From Auanema rhodensis (taxonomy: Eukaryota > Nematoda > Chromadorea > Rhabditida > Rhabditidae), in the NCBI GenBank assembly GCA_964057225.1, contig OZ059896.1:9734001-9798000 (forward strand): 64,000 nt of DNA. The letters run 5' to 3'. The first letter of the stretch is position 1; the number at the start of each line of letters is the position of its first letter. Shown one piece after another: positions 63,321 through 64,000 of this stretch. A model generated the notes under the pieces. That model searched no databases. It was not told the origin of the DNA and was given only the letters and a program-made list of their open reading frames with translations. The translations under genes and the position numbers were made by a program.

Positions 63321-64000
63321 ATGTCTCAGGTTAGGGCAGATTATGATTTTGATGCTCAACCTGGCTCTGGGGAAATGAGCATTAAGAAAGGAGAAATTCT
63401 CACCGTTCTTCGACCCGTATGCTTGTCTATTATCAGTGAATTGTTGTAATAGTATTTTTCAATTTAGAATGTGGAAGGCGGTTGGATAGAAGGACGAAAT
63501 TCAGATGGCAAAATGGGTTTATTTCCCAAATCCTATGTTAGCTCGTATTCTGGGCCTCCTCCGGTATTTTATTTATTTTTCCTTATATTTAAAACTGTAG
63601 ATCAAGTTATTCTAATTATGCATTATTCATGGTATTGAGTTTGTCTTGCAATTCCTGGTTGAGAATAGTTTATTTCCATTTTTTTCCACTTTGCGCTGAA
63701 TTTCTGAACATTTTTTTTCTACAATTTAAAGTTTAACAGATGGCGTTGATTTATAAACTCAATCTCAATTCAACCAAAAGTTTTGGAATATAATTTTCTT
63801 CCTATTTCCTGCTTCTACCGTCTTGCCATACTTTTGATTTTTACTCTTTCATGGCTCTTGTATGGAAAACCTTTGAGCAAAAGTGATTGTTCATTCAAAC
63901 GGTGTTCTCTCTAGCATATTGCCTGTCCTACTGGACATAATTAGTTGAAATGGAGCTCTGAAGATTGAGCTTTCGAGCATATGCTCGCCTTTTTATTTTT
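63321..64000 (+). CDS. lst-4: Sorting nexin, SNX9 type, N-terminal SH3 (partial)
   Basis: Membrane-remodelling endocytic adaptor; the SNX9/18/33 family has SH3, PX and BAR domains and is LST-4 in C. elegans. Only the SH3 exons lie in the window: 63321-63416 and 63468-63563, reading MSQVRADYDFDAQPGSGEMS, then KKGEILTVLRPNVEGGWIEG and MGLFPKSYV. The ALYDF-like RADYDF, the G-G-W and the FP-x-SYV are the SH3 ligand-binding positions, and the spacing matches human SNX9 closely. An acceptor-like TTGTAG stands one base before the ATG, so either a trans-splice site or an upstream non-coding exon is likely. A PPP run follows the SH3. PX and BAR exons must lie beyond 64000; sequence after 63563 is intron. 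Confidence 0.8.

Overview
The window looks like an AT-rich, rhabditid-type nematode nuclear genome. The evidence is many short cis-spliced introns (often 40-60 nt, TTTCAG-like acceptors), orthologues of recognisable worm genes (cytosolic NADP-isocitrate dehydrogenase idh-1, gon-4, a SNX9-type lst-4), a tandem set of nematode-type chemoreceptors, and Tc1/mariner-family debris. I cannot fix the genus. All exon joins below were made by hand from splice sites and reading frame.

Layout. 99-2348 (+): idh-1, five exons. 2833-14846 (-): a 269-aa protein I do not recognise, whose first coding exon lies about 10.8 kb upstream of the second; most of 4.0-14.8 kb is therefore one large intron or a gene desert. 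17764-25830 (+): a 25-exon, 928-aa protein with two LIM domains separated by charged, internally repeated sequence. 26406-32470 (+): gon-4 orthologue. 32841-33414 (-): small secreted protein with a GC-AG intron. 34164-34945 (+): single-pass membrane protein with an unresolved exon junction. 35059-36928 (-): BTB-domain protein. 37873-39173, 43717-45904 and 47742-49299 (all -): three related seven-transmembrane chemoreceptors. 50173-53564 (-): flavin monoamine oxidase. 58382-59334 (+): GNAT-like protein. 63321 to the window end (+): start of a sorting nexin (SNX9 type, SH3).

The expanded gap between the first two receptors (39.2-43.7 kb) holds a decayed mariner element and two oppositely oriented copies of a non-autonomous Tc1/mariner-like element. 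Purine or pyrimidine-only tracts are frequent; the largest is at 54.2-54.5 kb. Long stretches without genes are 4.0-14.8, 53.6-58.4 and 59.3-63.3 kb.

I found no CRISPR, rRNA or tRNA and no gene system that is clearly new to biology. The points most worth a second look are the two-LIM repeat protein with a built-in alternative start, the 10.8-kb intron, the transposon cluster inside the receptor array, and the monoamine oxidase without a membrane anchor.
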